A DNA stretch of 64,000 bases from contig CAXIPT010000009.1 in NCBI GenBank assembly GCA_964030475.1, forward strand, positions 2,509,100-2,573,099, written 5' to 3'. Every line of letters begins with the position of its first letter. Within the stretch, counting starts at the first letter, position 1. A program made the translations under genes and the position numbers. This document shows positions 11,441 through 32,172 of the stretch, piece after piece. Source of the DNA: Tethya wilhelma. Its lineage: Eukaryota; Porifera; Demospongiae; Tethyida; Tethyidae. The notes under the pieces were generated by a model. The model did no database searches. It saw only the letters and a list, made by a program, of their open reading frames with translations, and was not told where the DNA came from.

Positions 11441-13882
11441 ATGGACCTTGTGACTCTTGTCTCTCTGTTTCTAGCTAATGCAGCTTTGACACAAGCAGGT
11501 AGGGTTGACTGACTGTCCCATTTATTTCATCAGCTAAATCTTGATATCAATGACTTGTTAGCAGAATATGGTATCAGTCAGCCTCCTGTCTCTCAAGTGG
11601 CATTTGAAGGAAAGAGAGTCACGTTTACTTGTGAAGCTGAAGGCAGCACATTCTGGAAGTTAAATGGAAGTGTCTACTCATTCCAGAACAGAGAAGAGAT
11701 GTCAAACAATGGGTTTTTGTTTCGAGATGAGTACAGAAGTGGTCCCAGAGCTGTGGTGCGCAAGATACTCAGTGTTGTGGCCTCTTCTAGAAACAACAAC
11801 ACTAACATTAGCTGTGTTTCCATTGGCTTAGAAGCTGGTGCTAGTAATTCATCCTTGGAGGCCTCACTGACTGTGATAGGTACAATCAGTTATCACCATT
11901 AACATGCATGAACCCTATGTGATCTGTCAGTCAGTTCTTACATGTGACTGCATGTCAATGATTATTGTTAAATTGTGTGTTCTTGTGTGACTGTTGGTAG
12001 GTTCTCCATCAGGTGTTCAGTATGATAAAGTCAATGCAAGTGCTTTTAATGTGTCATGGAAAGGGAGTCGGTATGCTCCTGATGGATATGAGATACAGAA
12101 TTACACGGTTCGGGTGATTAACGCAACAAGTGGAGATGATCCAGCAGAAGTTTTGGCAGTTAAAACTGTTTCAGCATCACCAAATGTGGAGAGATACTCG
12201 ATTGTGTATTCCCTTGATGAACAGCACCTGCCACTCACAGAGTGTTCATGGCTCATCTTTTCCGTCACAGCTTTCAACGGGATGAGTGATAGTTTACCTG
12301 TTAATGTGTCCTGGCAAAATCCCCTAGGCAAGTACATGCATATGCATCCACACATTTCATGCAGGTACAATATAATATTATATAATTTAAGGCATGTTTA
12401 AGAATAGCAAAATAGAGGCACATAGTATATTTTGAGTCCAAGTTTAGCAAAATGTAATGTAGTCAATTGAGAGTATTGTATATAATATTGTTTTCATTTT
12501 CCTTTGTCAAAACGTACCTTTGTGTGTGAACTATAAAGTCTGTAGTTGTGTTTGTCAATCAACTCATCTCCTCAAACAATACAGTCATATGGTCACATTG
12601 TAACAGATAAGATTGAGATTACCATGACTTTTACAAAGTACACACACGAACATAGTTAATAGTTTCAGTATGCCCTGTTTACCCTTGCACACGTTAAAAA
12701 TACACAATAATGGTGTTCATAATAAAATTCCATCTACAGAATTTGGTCCAATAACAGACTCAAAATGTGATCAGATACCACAGGCTGGTAGAACAACACT
12801 TCATGTTCAGTTTGATGTGAGTAAGCACTGGTTTTAACTCACGATCATGTATGTACATTGACACTATAAGCTATATGTAAGAGCTCAATCAGTCTCACGC
12901 ATACATCCGCTATTCTTATGGAGTAGACTTGTAGTTGTGGAATAATGTTATCTGATGGTAATTGTCAATAAAATCTCCTTACTTTCTGGGTCTTTACCAT
13001 CCATGAGTATTTCCCTTCTATTGCACAATGACACAAATTCCTATTGTACAGTTACATTATACTAGAGGCGTCCACATACTAGCTCACTCACTCCACATTA
13101 TTCTATAGCTTCCCAAACAATGTCGATTTCAAGAGCTTCAATATCACATTGTTGTGAGTCAACATGGAAGAGATGAACAACCGATACGTACTACCCCTTC
13201 AACAATGTACAATGGAGCAGAGAGCAGTGGCAGCCATGTTGAGGAGGACATTGAGCAGTTGGTGCTGGAAAATGGCAAAGTTTACACTGCATCTGTGGTA
13301 GTTGAGACAATGAGTAAACAGACAGTCACAACCGCACAGATATGCTCATGGACACCAGGTAAAAGATGACCATGACTTGGCATAATACATTTACTGTTAC
13401 AGTATTGTACATGTATACCCAATGGTTTTACCAATCATGAATTATTGTGCCTAGGTCCTGTTAAACTATCTTCTGTAGGGGCATTGATTCCAGCAACTGC
13501 AGCAGGTACATTACAATAATTTCATATAGTCTTGCTTGCACTATTAATTGACACTATAGCTTCCTGCCTGTGTGCATGCCTTATAATTTGTGCATGCATG
13601 ATAGTATACATGTGATTGGGAGAATTACTCAGACTAGCTGTTTTACAACCCATTATAGTAATAATTGAAACTTTTTCAGGATCTACAGTTAGTGTTGGAT
13701 CGATTGCTCTTCTAGTGATAAGTATCGTGGCTTCTGTTGTCGTGACTGCAGTCAGCTTGATTATACTCGTACTGACTTGTAGAATGGTTAAGAAAAATAA
13801 TCATCAGAAACAACCAACAAATAATAATGAAATTGAAAAGTCCACAGAAAGTGACAATAAGACAACAGATACTCCCATGTAG
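11441..13882 (+). CDS. Single-pass receptor-like protein with Ig and fibronectin III domains
   Basis: Seven exons splice in frame: 11441-11498, 11565-11879, 12001-12327, 12740-12816, 13109-13358, 13455-13505, 13680-13882; about 426 aa. Exon 1 is a signal peptide (MDLVTLVSLFLANAALTQA). Exon 2 is an Ig domain (FEGKRVTFTCEAEG, STFWKLNG, NTNISCVSIG). Exon 3 is FnIII-like (NASAFNVSWKG, GYEIQNYTVRV, WLIFSVTAFNG), and exons 4-5 probably form a second, more divergent FnIII. Exon 7 has a transmembrane helix (SIALLVISIVASVVVTAVSL) and a ~40-residue polar tail without ITIM/ITAM tyrosines. Many N-glycosylation motifs are present. Intron 3 starts with GC (AG|GCAAGT at 12328), the only donor keeping phase. 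It is an adhesion or recognition receptor of unknown ligand. Confidence 0.85.
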
Positions 13883-14093
13883 CACATGTGAAAAAATACG
13901 TTTTGTGTTATTTTAACTTATCATAGTTCTATTGTGTGAAATAAGAAAAAATAATACTTTGTAGGCTGCTACTTTCAAAACAGAAACTTATCTAACATAA
14001 AACTCTTATAATACAGTCTAATGATGTGTATAATACAAAAAAACATTAATTTTAATATTCAAACAAATAAGAAGTGAAAATTAGTTCTAAGTT

Positions 14094-17000
14094 CTAATAA
14101 TAGCCCACAGCAGTAGTCATGTATGGACTGTAAACTTGTGGAGTAGCTACCGTAGCAAGTCCATAAGGAGATTGTGGGCTCATGTACGCCGCTTGAGCTG
14201 GCTGTAGCTGGGGATGCAGCTGAGGTTGCAGCTGAGAAAGTTGCAACTGCCTGTGCTGTTCAGCTGCTATCATTTGACGTTGTGCCAGAGCTTGCTGCTG
14301 TTGCTCATACATCATCCACCGCTGTTGTTCAGCTACCATGGCTTGCTGTTGTTGTTGTAGCTGTTGCTTTTGTAACAGCTGCATTTTCACCTTTTCTTCA
14401 GTTTCAGTTTTCTGCTTCTCCAAGTCGTTGTGCGTCTCGCGAAGATGCTCACAGAGGAGCATTTGTTGACCAAGGAGTTGCATTTGGACAGTTTGGTTTC
14501 CTGGTTCGTTCCTTAGTTTGGTCTGGAGGGTTTCCAATTTCTGTAGATCTTGTTGAAGCGTCTTTTGCTGCTCTTCTGGAAGGCTCTTTATACCACTTTC
14601 TTTCTGGATTTTTGCAAGCGATGCTAGTTGTTTCTTTATTTCTTCCTGCTGGGTTTTGATTCTAACTTCAACAATCTCTTCATCCCTACCTGTTAGAGCC
14701 CAGGTAGCATTTGTAAGCTCTGATGCACTGGCGCTTGACTTAATTCTTCCTCTGCTGCTGGCATCACTTTCACTGCCAGATTCAGAGTAGTCTGAATCTG
14801 AATATTCATCACTGCTGTACGAGTCGCTAGAATTTGAATCACTGTACTCGTCTTCGACAAAGTCGTCAATGTTTGTTGGTCCTCTTTTCTTTCGCTTTCC
14901 GCCACGCTTGTCCCTCCTCTCTGGCTCACTGTCATAATCACTCAAACTTCGACTATCCCTCTTGCTCTTGTTTCTTCTTTTCTTCTTTCCCCTATCTTTG
15001 TACTCCTCATCATCGGAGTAAGCACTGGAGACGGATCTTCGATTGCGATCTTCGCTCTTTCGTCTCCTCCCCCTTCCCCTCCTGTCCCTGTCTCTGTCTC
15101 GTCTGCGATCGTACGAGTCATAATCATAGTCATCTTCCTCGTCATCGTGGTGACGCCTATCTCTCCTCCTTCGACTTCCTCTCCGTTCTTCCCTCTCACG
15201 ATCAAACGAGACTCGCCGTCCTCTTCTGTAGTTTTCATCGTCTGAATAGTCGCCTGAGTATCGCTTACTGCGTCTACGGTCTCTGTTTGATCTGCCGCTC
15301 AAGTCCATAGCTTCCTCTCGTGATAGCTTGCCTCGACGTCTTGGTAGTGTATCGTCCAAGACGGTTTCCTTTTCCATTAGCTTCTTCTTGAGGTTTCTCT
15401 TCCACTCAGGCTATATATTATATTGAAAGTGAAACCATTATAATAGTTTGTATAAATTAGGTTGAGTAAGTGATAGTTCACATACCAAATTGCTGTCCTC
15501 AGCAGTTGATGTTGTTGGTTTCTTTCCCCACTCACGAACTAGACCAGGTTCTTTACCAGCTGCACCATCTTCAGCAGCTGCCTTGCGAGCCTTCATGAAT
15601 TTCTATATGCATCCAATTTTATATAGTTTACTTATAGCAAAAAAATGAATGGTTTATCAAAACTGTAAAATTTAATATGTATGCACACATTAAGTTGGCA
15701 ATGTTAAATTACACAAAAGCATGATTTTGTTCACATACCTGAAATTCTGATTGCTTTGCTGCTCCTCCTTCGTTTTGTGCCTGAATTACAAAATGAGTTG
15801 AATTTGTATGAACATAATCTTATCTGACCCACTTACTCTTGTTTTGTCCTTTTGAAGCTGACTGAACAGCCTGATTCCATCACCAGCTCCAAACATCATC
15901 TTCATTTCATCTCTTCCCATCTCATAGAGCTTCTGGCCACTGTTGCACTCTACTTTGTCAATACATCTAGAAAACACAATTCATACTTTCCTTCATAGAC
16001 AAGTATCCCTGGTAATAGGTATACATATGTACTACAATGAAGGTGTTACAACTTACCCTATGTATCCTTGGCCATTGAGCCACTGTTTGATCTCATCTTT
16101 GTTTGCCTTCCACGGAAGGACCTTGTACTCACCATCAGCTTCATCTGTAGTTCATAGAGCATAAAGGTTACATGATTGCTTCATTAAAAATTCAAGTCGT
16201 ACTTACCAATTTCAGCTACACTGCTTAGCTTTCTGGTTCGTAGCTTTCCCATGAGTTCACTGTTCAAACCTCCTCCGGAACCTCCTGTATCATTATGACT
16301 TACTCCTGAAAATGATATTATGATAATGTGTATTATAGCATTCACAATAGAATCAAGTTCGGCTAGTATGTTCTGATTTCTGATACAGAAAGGTATGAAG
16401 TGACTTAAAATCACCTTCTAGATTGATGGCTGTATTGGTCTTTCTGAGTGGCTTCCTCTTCTTGAGAGCAGCTGCAATGTCTATCGGCTTATCTCCCGAG
16501 TTGACAATTTTCTTCTGTGGTGTTTTGCCTGTTTTAAAGAGAGGGGGAAAGTGAATAGTTGTAGTAATTATAGTTCTAAATAATGCCAACATCTCAGCTC
16601 ATCAGTGATTGATGAAGCTTATGTACCTTGTTGAGCTGATTTGAGTTTGTTTTGAGCTATCAGGTCCGACAGGCTCTGTTGAGGTTGTGGAGCTGCCACT
16701 GGTGGCGGTGGCGGAGGGGGTGGGGGAGCACCAGGTCCCCCCATGGGGGGAGGCGGAGAAACCCCTGGTACACCAGGGGGTGGAGGGGGTCCCGGTACAC
16801 CTGGAGGCCTGGGAACCCCCGGGGGAAGAGGAGGAGGAGGGGAAACTGCACCACGAGCCTACGAATAAGCAGTTACTTATCAGCAACCCATTATTTTCAT
16901 GTTATATACACATTGAATAGTAAAACTAGTTGAGTCTTTAAATTTTCCTGAATTTTGCTTGATCAAACGGAAAAAATTAGCTAGTTTTGGGCGATATGCT

Positions 17001-20000
17001 TTGATCAAGCAAATTTGACAAAAATGAAGACCTGGAGATGAATAATTATTGTTATCTCGAATAGCTTGGTGATACATATTTCCTACATACCTGTGGGTCG
17101 GCTGGTGAGAAGAGGGGAGGTGGAGGGAGGTTTGGAGCAGGCCGTGAGATCGTTGAGGTTCGGGATTCAGAAACTTCAACAAGAGTGGAGAGCTTTTGTG
17201 GCTGGGAAATCTTTCGACCTTGTCCCGTCATCTGAGGACTCTGAGACTGTATATGAAGTGCATATGGATTTATAAAACACAGTCACGGTACTGATAATTT
17301 AGTTTTTTTATACTCAGGCATACTGTTATGTTGCAATTGTTTGTAAAATAAGACAATTTAAACACTTATGATGACTTTTAGGCTAAGAGATTTAGAATGA
17401 TATACTTACATATTTAACATTAGAGAGACTAGGTCGTCTGTTGTTGCCAGGCGATGGGACTGGGGGTGGTGCCATTTTTGGAGGCATTGGCACATGACGG
17501 CCATGATAGTCAACAATGTTCAGATCAGCTGGATCTATTGGTTAAGTATAGCCATGTATTATAGACACTCTTTGCTATGTATAGAACTATGACAGCAGCT
17601 TAATTTCATAGCATTATTATAATTGAAAAAAGAGAAATTGATATTACAGGACGTTTCAGTCTGTGGACCTTCATCAGCATGCATCATTTATCAATATCAT
17701 TTATCGAAATATCCTATAATCTCAATTCCTTTTTTGTGCTATGAAAGCTCAATAAGTCTGTTATATCCATGTAGTCAGCAACAAGATTGGTACAAAGAGG
17801 AGCATATGGTTTGTTTCTTCTTTAGTTATATAACTACCTGGTCCTCCTGAGGCACTTCTCTTTCTTAGGGGTAGTAGCTCAACCAAGTTTGACGGGACAT
17901 ATCCACTGGCATTAAATTTGTTCTTCACCTTCCACCATTTTCTCGTGTCATCTAGAACTTCAACTTTCTCCCCTCGATGAACAGATATCTCCTCAAGTGT
18001 GCAAGCCTAGAGAAACATGAAATCAAACAGTAAACTGAATTGTATCTGTGTACAAACTTAGGAGATCAAATGTACAGTGTTTTTGTAGTTGAATACAGCC
18101 TATATACTAGCCTTGTACCTAGTCTGGCTAGCGAGACTACCCTGTACCCAGATGGTTCTCTCTTTTTATATGACCTTTTAATTTTTAGCATGCAACACTA
18201 AAAAGAAGGAGTGGTCTTGGAATGGCTAACAACCCAAGTAGAATTGTTCTACAGTTCCTTACACGATAGTCCATGAGGACCTTTGCCATCTTAACATCAG
18301 GTTCTTGACTTCCAATCGAATCATTCAGACTGAGCTGAGATCTGTTGATACTCAAACTACTTTCACCTTGCTTCTTGACGACAAAACTTGGCAGATTTGG
18401 TGTGCCCAACATTGAAGCTTTGTCTGCCACTGCCTGCATCACAGCACGAGGTATAACGAGTCCAGTCTCACCATCTTCTTGATCCCCATCGTAATTGTCC
18501 GAGTAATCATGACCTCTTTGTTCTCGTGGTAGAGTGTCAAGGGTGGGGAAGTTGGAGGGACAGTCACTAGAGTTGTGGAGGTTTGGAGGCATGCAACCAT
18601 CAAGGAATAGGATCTCGTACTCTGGCGGAAGGGGTCTTCCAGCTGGCCAATTATCACTGTATGCCAGGATTAACTTATTTGTATAAAGAGAATTATAATA
18701 ATATTGTTACTGTTGGAGCCCTGTAAACTATGACATGATGAAGTCTGAAAATTATGTAGTCATGTGCCAAAATTCAGAGTCTTCAGCTTGTTTCACTACA
18801 GTATACGTATTGCTCATTCCTACACTGCTATATTTTTATGAACTTTTTTTTACTTTATTGGTTCTATGCAAGTTGCTGGTAGATCTACCTACCTTGTAAC
18901 AAACCAGTTTGCTCCCAGCTGGTTCCACAATCCGTGATCTTTTGGTTGTAGCTTGCGGTTCATGAATTCAATGGATCGGGTAGTAAACAGAGGGCTGGCT
19001 GCACTGGATGCTAGCTGTGGCCTGAAACAATCAATAAGAAAGAAAACTTTGTAGGTACATACATCTGTTATAGAGGCAGATTTCAGTTAGAAATGTTACA
19101 TATTAAATTCTATGCTCAATCGCAGTTTAAGAAAGGCTATAAGCTTCGATCTTGAGTACACTCCAACACAATAGCTAATGAATATTTTAGTGTGTGTGTG
19201 TTCAAGACTTACCCTTTGTTGAGGTTGACCAGCTCATGAAGGTAACCAAAGATTCCACGAAGCAGCTCGGTGGGTGTTGGTGAGCTAAGATGGTGGCCAA
19301 GTTTAGAGATTTGGTTGATTCCGTACTTGCACTTTTGGTAGGTCACAAAAAACTCGTGCTCAGTAGGTGGCTCTGCTTTCTTTCTCAATGCTTCAAGAGC
19401 AGCTATAAAAATAAAAAAAGCTATGAGCAACTGAAACTTGAAAGCACTTTTCATGCTGATTATAATGGTGCAAATTTTAGTTTTGTATGACAAATCAAAA
19501 TTTGCACACTAAAGGTCTAACCATCATTCTTCTTTCTCTTTGACTTTTTGCTTCTTTTCTCCAGCTGATTCCAAGCAGCTGCCTTGTCCCTAACGTAGTT
19601 CATGAACTCTTCCAAGTCGTCCAGTATGTGGTTGAGTGTGTCCTGAGAGGATATAGCCATTGCACACAATGAGATTTATAAAGCTCTGCACATACAGTTA
19701 TTTTATGTTTGGATGAAGACGTTTAATTTGCTTACCACATCTCTTTGAATTCTTGATGCTTTCATTGTTCGTTTGATTTCACTATCGATCTTGTTGCTCT
19801 TGGCTGGTTTTGAGTGCACACTATTCACGTACATGTTGCTTGCTTTGGACACAAAATCTCCCTTCTTTCGTCTCTGAATTTTCAAAAGAAAATTCAACTG
19901 ACGTCACCAATGGACTATGCATACAGCTATAAGATTGATGTTGATAGCAAACTGCTATCTTGCTATAGTATATACCAATTGAGCAATGGACTATGCAAGC

Positions 20001-23000
20001 GTTTCCAGATCATATAAAAGGCTTAATGAAATTAAAATGAAACTAACAACTAAAAGATCACATGAAAGGCTTAAAGATCTATCAAACTAACCCACCAATT
20101 TGGTGTCCCAACGAAAATAATATACAAGTATTTCTAATTACTGTTTAACATCCGGATTTTGTGAATGTCAATCATATCATCCATAATAGTTGAACCCAAT
20201 TCACTAACCTGACTTGGTGTGCCTACAAAAGAGCCTGATGCAATGCTGAGGTCATCACGAAGATCATTCATAGACCCCCCAGCATGATGAGACACAGCTG
20301 GTACATTCAAATGAGAGCCAGATGGAGATTGCGGGAACCTTGGGTGCTCATCCAAAGCCGGACTACTGGACACATGTGCTCCTGCAACTATAGAGGAAAA
20401 TCAAAATCACACTTTTAATCGGAATTTCTACAGTGCATAGTCTATTACGTGCAGAGGGTGGGGCTAATTTTCCTGTTGTCATGACGACCTACCTGAGGGT
20501 GGTGGAGGCTGGGTAGGGGGAGGGGGAGGAGGGGAACTTGCCGGGGGTGACAGCTGTGAAGCTGACGAGAGGGAGATGGGCGGAGATGGCGGGTTCTGCG
20601 TGGGACGTGGAGGAATGCCATTGGAAACTGGACTCTGTGTTCTTGCCTCAAGGATCCAATTCTCCCCAAGAGTCTGCTGTTCCACAGTGGCATGTTTCCG
20701 GTTGCCAAAAATACCTTTTTTCTGAGAAAAATTAAATGTTATTGCATCAAACATTGGAACCAATCCAAGACCACAAAAATGTCTAATAATTTTATTATCA
20801 TACTCTTTTATCTTCATCCTTGCTTCTGCTGACAGCCAGCTTGATTTCATTGCCAATGGTTTCAGCCTAAAGCATTGCAATGTCATAGTGATATAGGTTA
20901 AATAATACTGAATTAATCCTTCAGGCTTGCCATAATAATTGTTCATTTCTATTTGGTGCTCACCGAGGATGATGCACATTGAAAGAAGTGCATCTTGGGT
21001 TGACCGCTGTTGGCCGGGTCTTGAGTGGTTATCATTAGCACATTTCCTTTGGAGTCTTCAATGTAGTTGCATTGACCGATGGTACTCAATGGGATAGTAT
21101 TGAGAGCATTCTGAAGACATTTAGTGAATGAAAAAGATTATTTAAATTCTTCAACCAACTAGCTATAGAATAGTTTGACTTAATCAGACTGGGAGACTGC
21201 ACTGGACAAAAGGATTGAATTTCCTTAAGTTATATTTCCTGATGCTAAGGTATGCATATATTTCTAAGGAAAAGGATTTATTAGGGAAAAGATGGCAGAT
21301 ACTCACGGAGTAACTCTCAGTTTGAATAATGTTGTGGAATCTGAACTTTTTGTCCAGTGCTGGTAGCCGACTTATACTTACCCTTGTTGATCCATCCTTT
21401 ATTGTGAGTTCCGTTGGAGATATACAAAGGATGATTTCCTGAGTGTACAAGTTCCCCCGTTTCACGAGATCACGCACCTTCCGGATGCTCTCGTAGGGAG
21501 AGATGTGACTGAGTTGCCCTTGGGCAGGCATAATTGCCAAGTGCTACAAAAATAGGGTGGGAAAAAAAGGTTTTAAACAGACCCAATTTCTTTCAGGTAT
21601 AAAACTTGCATGCAATAGCAGAGTAAACAAGCATGACTAACTTACCTCAATAGTGTAGTTGCTGTGTTGTGAAACTGGATTTCCACGACCGAATGCATCG
21701 TTCATTCCAACATGGCGTACGTTAATTGGAACAGATATATTTTTGTCTTTATTCTTCCCTTTTTCTACACAAAACAGAAGTTCAAATGAAACCTTATCTA
21801 GCTGTATAAGGAGCTTCATTTTAAATAATTTTATGACTCACTGTCTTTTTTCTTTTTGTCTTTCTTGTTCTTCCGTTTGACTCCCATGGGAGGGGTTCCT
21901 CCTCCATGCCACTGTGAGCCAGGTATAACCTGCTGTGGCTCATCAAACACAACCTGTAAATGATCGCAGAATCATTAACCATCATCAAATCATGATCATT
22001 ATGATTCACAGGAAATTAACTAATAGTTAACCATTCAATTTGGCAAATTCACAAAGATTCAGCTAATCTCACAATCAAGGAATATGCATGAAGTCATCTC
22101 AGATGAAATGGGCACTGAAGCTCATGATCAGTTAGTGTTTTACATGATTCAATCACAATCCATATGCTGATGCTGACTTACTCTTTTTGGTGAAGATTGC
22201 TTAGGAACCCCTGCTCCTGCTCTCAGTGGGAAATGCTGGTGCGCTGCTCCTGAATGGAAGCCTACTGGAATACCTCCACTGTATGTGGGAAAGAATAGAT
22301 ATGGTCTAAGTCATTGAAGCACATTTGAATTCATGAAGTAAAGACTTAGCAAGTTTCTCTTGTCAACGAAATGTTAACCTTATAGGTTAAAATTCCTGTG
22401 ACTAAACTGAAATTGAAACAAAGACCTAGTGATTACTAGGTAGGAACAATTACCACTAAGCTACTGAGTGACTACAACTTTTGAATATGTCATTCAGTGG
22501 CTAACTTCAATTGCTAGGTAGGTATAAGACTGATTCATTGACAGTTGAGTTCATAGATAATTCTAGCAGTACTTTTTTTCCCTTAATTCAGAGTCATAGC
22601 TACTATTTTTGTTACCATCTTATATATCTGAGCAACTAAGTTATGTATACATTTGATGTTGAGTTACATGTGAAGCACACAACATGTACATTCCTCCTCT
22701 GCTATCATGTGCTCAAGTCTTGAATGAATCCGGTTTATTAACCAATGAATAATAATGTTGACTAACTAACAACAACAGTTGTATACACCCAGCATGAATA
22801 ATGCATGACTAATGCATGACTAACATGCACAAACAACTAAATGACATTACATCTCCCTGTGTACCCAAAGTGACCTCACACATATATACCAGCCAGCTGT
22901 CATAATTGACCACACCCATAGACAAACAGTGTAATGCTAAGTCTCCCTGTGTGCTACTGCTGTGTATGAGTATAGCTGTGTCAATGTAATAATCTATATG

Positions 23001-23461
23001 CACATAGCTAGTGTTCTACACTTGTACACTTACCTCATTTGGCTGCTTTCTAGGTATGACGACATATCCGTCAAAGAACCCTGAGTAAATACAAAGATAT
23101 TATTACAATTTAACCAGGTTCAAACATGATGTCTGTGTGTGTAGAGAACTATATAAGAGATTTGGATTACATATCAGTCATTCACTTACCACGGGCACTG
23201 GCTGATCAACTGTATGTTTTTAGTGGTCCCACAAACATAGTAGGGAGAGAGAAGTAAAACACACAATAGATAAAAATAATGATCCTTTTTTTTTCATTCA
23301 CTACTGCTACCTGAATCAGGCTCCAAAGTCCATGCTGGCTGGGCTGAATTTGAGTGTCCACTGTCCCTGTGTACATCAAGTATACAGTGACACATGTGAT
23401 GATACTATATGTCTGTCTTAGTTTGTCTTTAAGGTACTTACTTGGTCTTCTTGAAAGGCAT
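14094..23461 (-). CDS. EPS8: EPS8-family actin regulator, unusually long
   Basis: About 28 exons, ~1600 aa (human EPS8 is ~820). MPFKKTK at 23461 is the start. The PTB domain (exons 21764-20804) has NYTIEHLAI, NLYTQEIIL, LNTIPLSTIGQC and KMHFFQC. Exons 19873-18893 match the EPS8 central region (LNHILDDLEEFMNYV, KCKYGINQISKLGHHL, LWNQLGANW). The SH3 domain spans exons 18656-18263 and 18006-17838 (VLMDYR, WWKVKN, GYVPSNLV). A poly-proline linker (16858-16627) precedes the C-terminal SAM-like effector region (16144-15837; EIKQWLNGQGYIG, GQKLYEMGRDEMKMM). In the known family EPS8 caps and bundles actin and couples Ras to Rac. After the effector region lies a ~490-residue extension: SR/RD/DE-rich, then a Q-rich coiled coil ending TTAVGYY. 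Two in-frame donors (21382 and 21307) flank a 25-codon optional segment. Confidence 0.93.
18757..18862 (-). mobile_element. Solo arm of MITE family A in an EPS8 intron
   Basis: gtagtcatgtgcc, attgctcattcctacactgc and tatttttatgaac match a divergent family-A arm. It lies in the intron between EPS8 coding segments ending 18893 and starting 18656. Confidence 0.65.
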
Positions 23462-23848
23462 GAGTGCTAGCACTACAGATCCCCTTCAATGACTAAACCC
23501 TGAATGAAGGAGACACCTAAATCTTTATTCTTTCAACAGTTAGAACGTCTTTGAAACAGACCATTTACTTCGTTATAGCTCAAGTACGCAGCTGCCTAGT
23601 TCTAACTCTTGCACAAACAGCTATACAGCTGCTCCACCCATTCGTATGCAATGCATAGTCATTGAGATCCGCCCCCTTTCTAATACCATTACGTCACCGT
23701 TAATTAATTTTCACGCATGCGCAGTTAACCGGAAATAGGGCCGGCTAAATGTACAGCTCAGGTCACTGATAAGGAGGACTATCTTGAGCCACTACTTCCA
23801 CCCAACCAAGGCACCAAGAGCAAGCTTGCAAAGGAGACTTTGAAAAAG
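23462..23848. promoter_or_regulatory. Divergent EPS8 / plastin promoter interval
   Basis: 387 bp separate the EPS8 start (minus) from the plastin start (plus). A CGCATGCGC NRF1-like palindrome lies at 23715-23723, 126 bp before the plastin ATG. A bidirectional promoter for two actin regulators is inferred from the layout. Confidence 0.55.
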
Positions 23849-31862
<8,014 letters not shown>

Positions 31863-31981
31863 TTGGAAGATTAGGACTCTGTTAGATATTGTATATTAAA
31901 CTGTGTGCTTTGTACTTAGTAGTTTTTGGCATTGGTTTTGACTGCATGCATGTTGTAGGTGTTTGGTGGTGAGCATTAATT

Positions 31982-31987
<6 letters not shown>

Positions 31988-32020
<33 letters not shown>

Positions 32021-32027
32021 TTTTTTT

Positions 32028-32074
<47 letters not shown>
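31988..32074 (+). repeat. Long poly-T tract
   Basis: About 85 nearly pure T bases lie between the convergent 3' ends of plastin and the GLYAT-like gene. It may be the tail of a minus-strand retroelement, but no element body is recognisable. Confidence 0.85.
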
Positions 32075-32075
<1 letters not shown>

Positions 32076-32172
32076 GTTGTGTTTCTTTGGATGTTTTTTT
32101 TCTTGTAGTTAATAATATATTATGTTGTGACTTTTTACATTATTATATCAATTGCCTTATAATAATATCCAG

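Noticed and set aside
14174..15310. Long plus-strand open frames opposite the EPS8 tail exon
   Set aside because: They are mirror images of the repetitive Q-, S- and R-rich coding sequence on the minus strand and show no independent splice or domain evidence.
20134..20209. Short alternative EPS8 end (VSELGSTIMDDMIDIHK...)
   Set aside because: It is read-through past a good donor at 20208; the phase-correct next exon at 19873 matches the known EPS8 order.
22400..22520. Another tRNA-like element in an EPS8 intron
   Set aside because: There is an A-box-like stretch (agcttagtggtaatt on the minus strand) but no acceptable B box.
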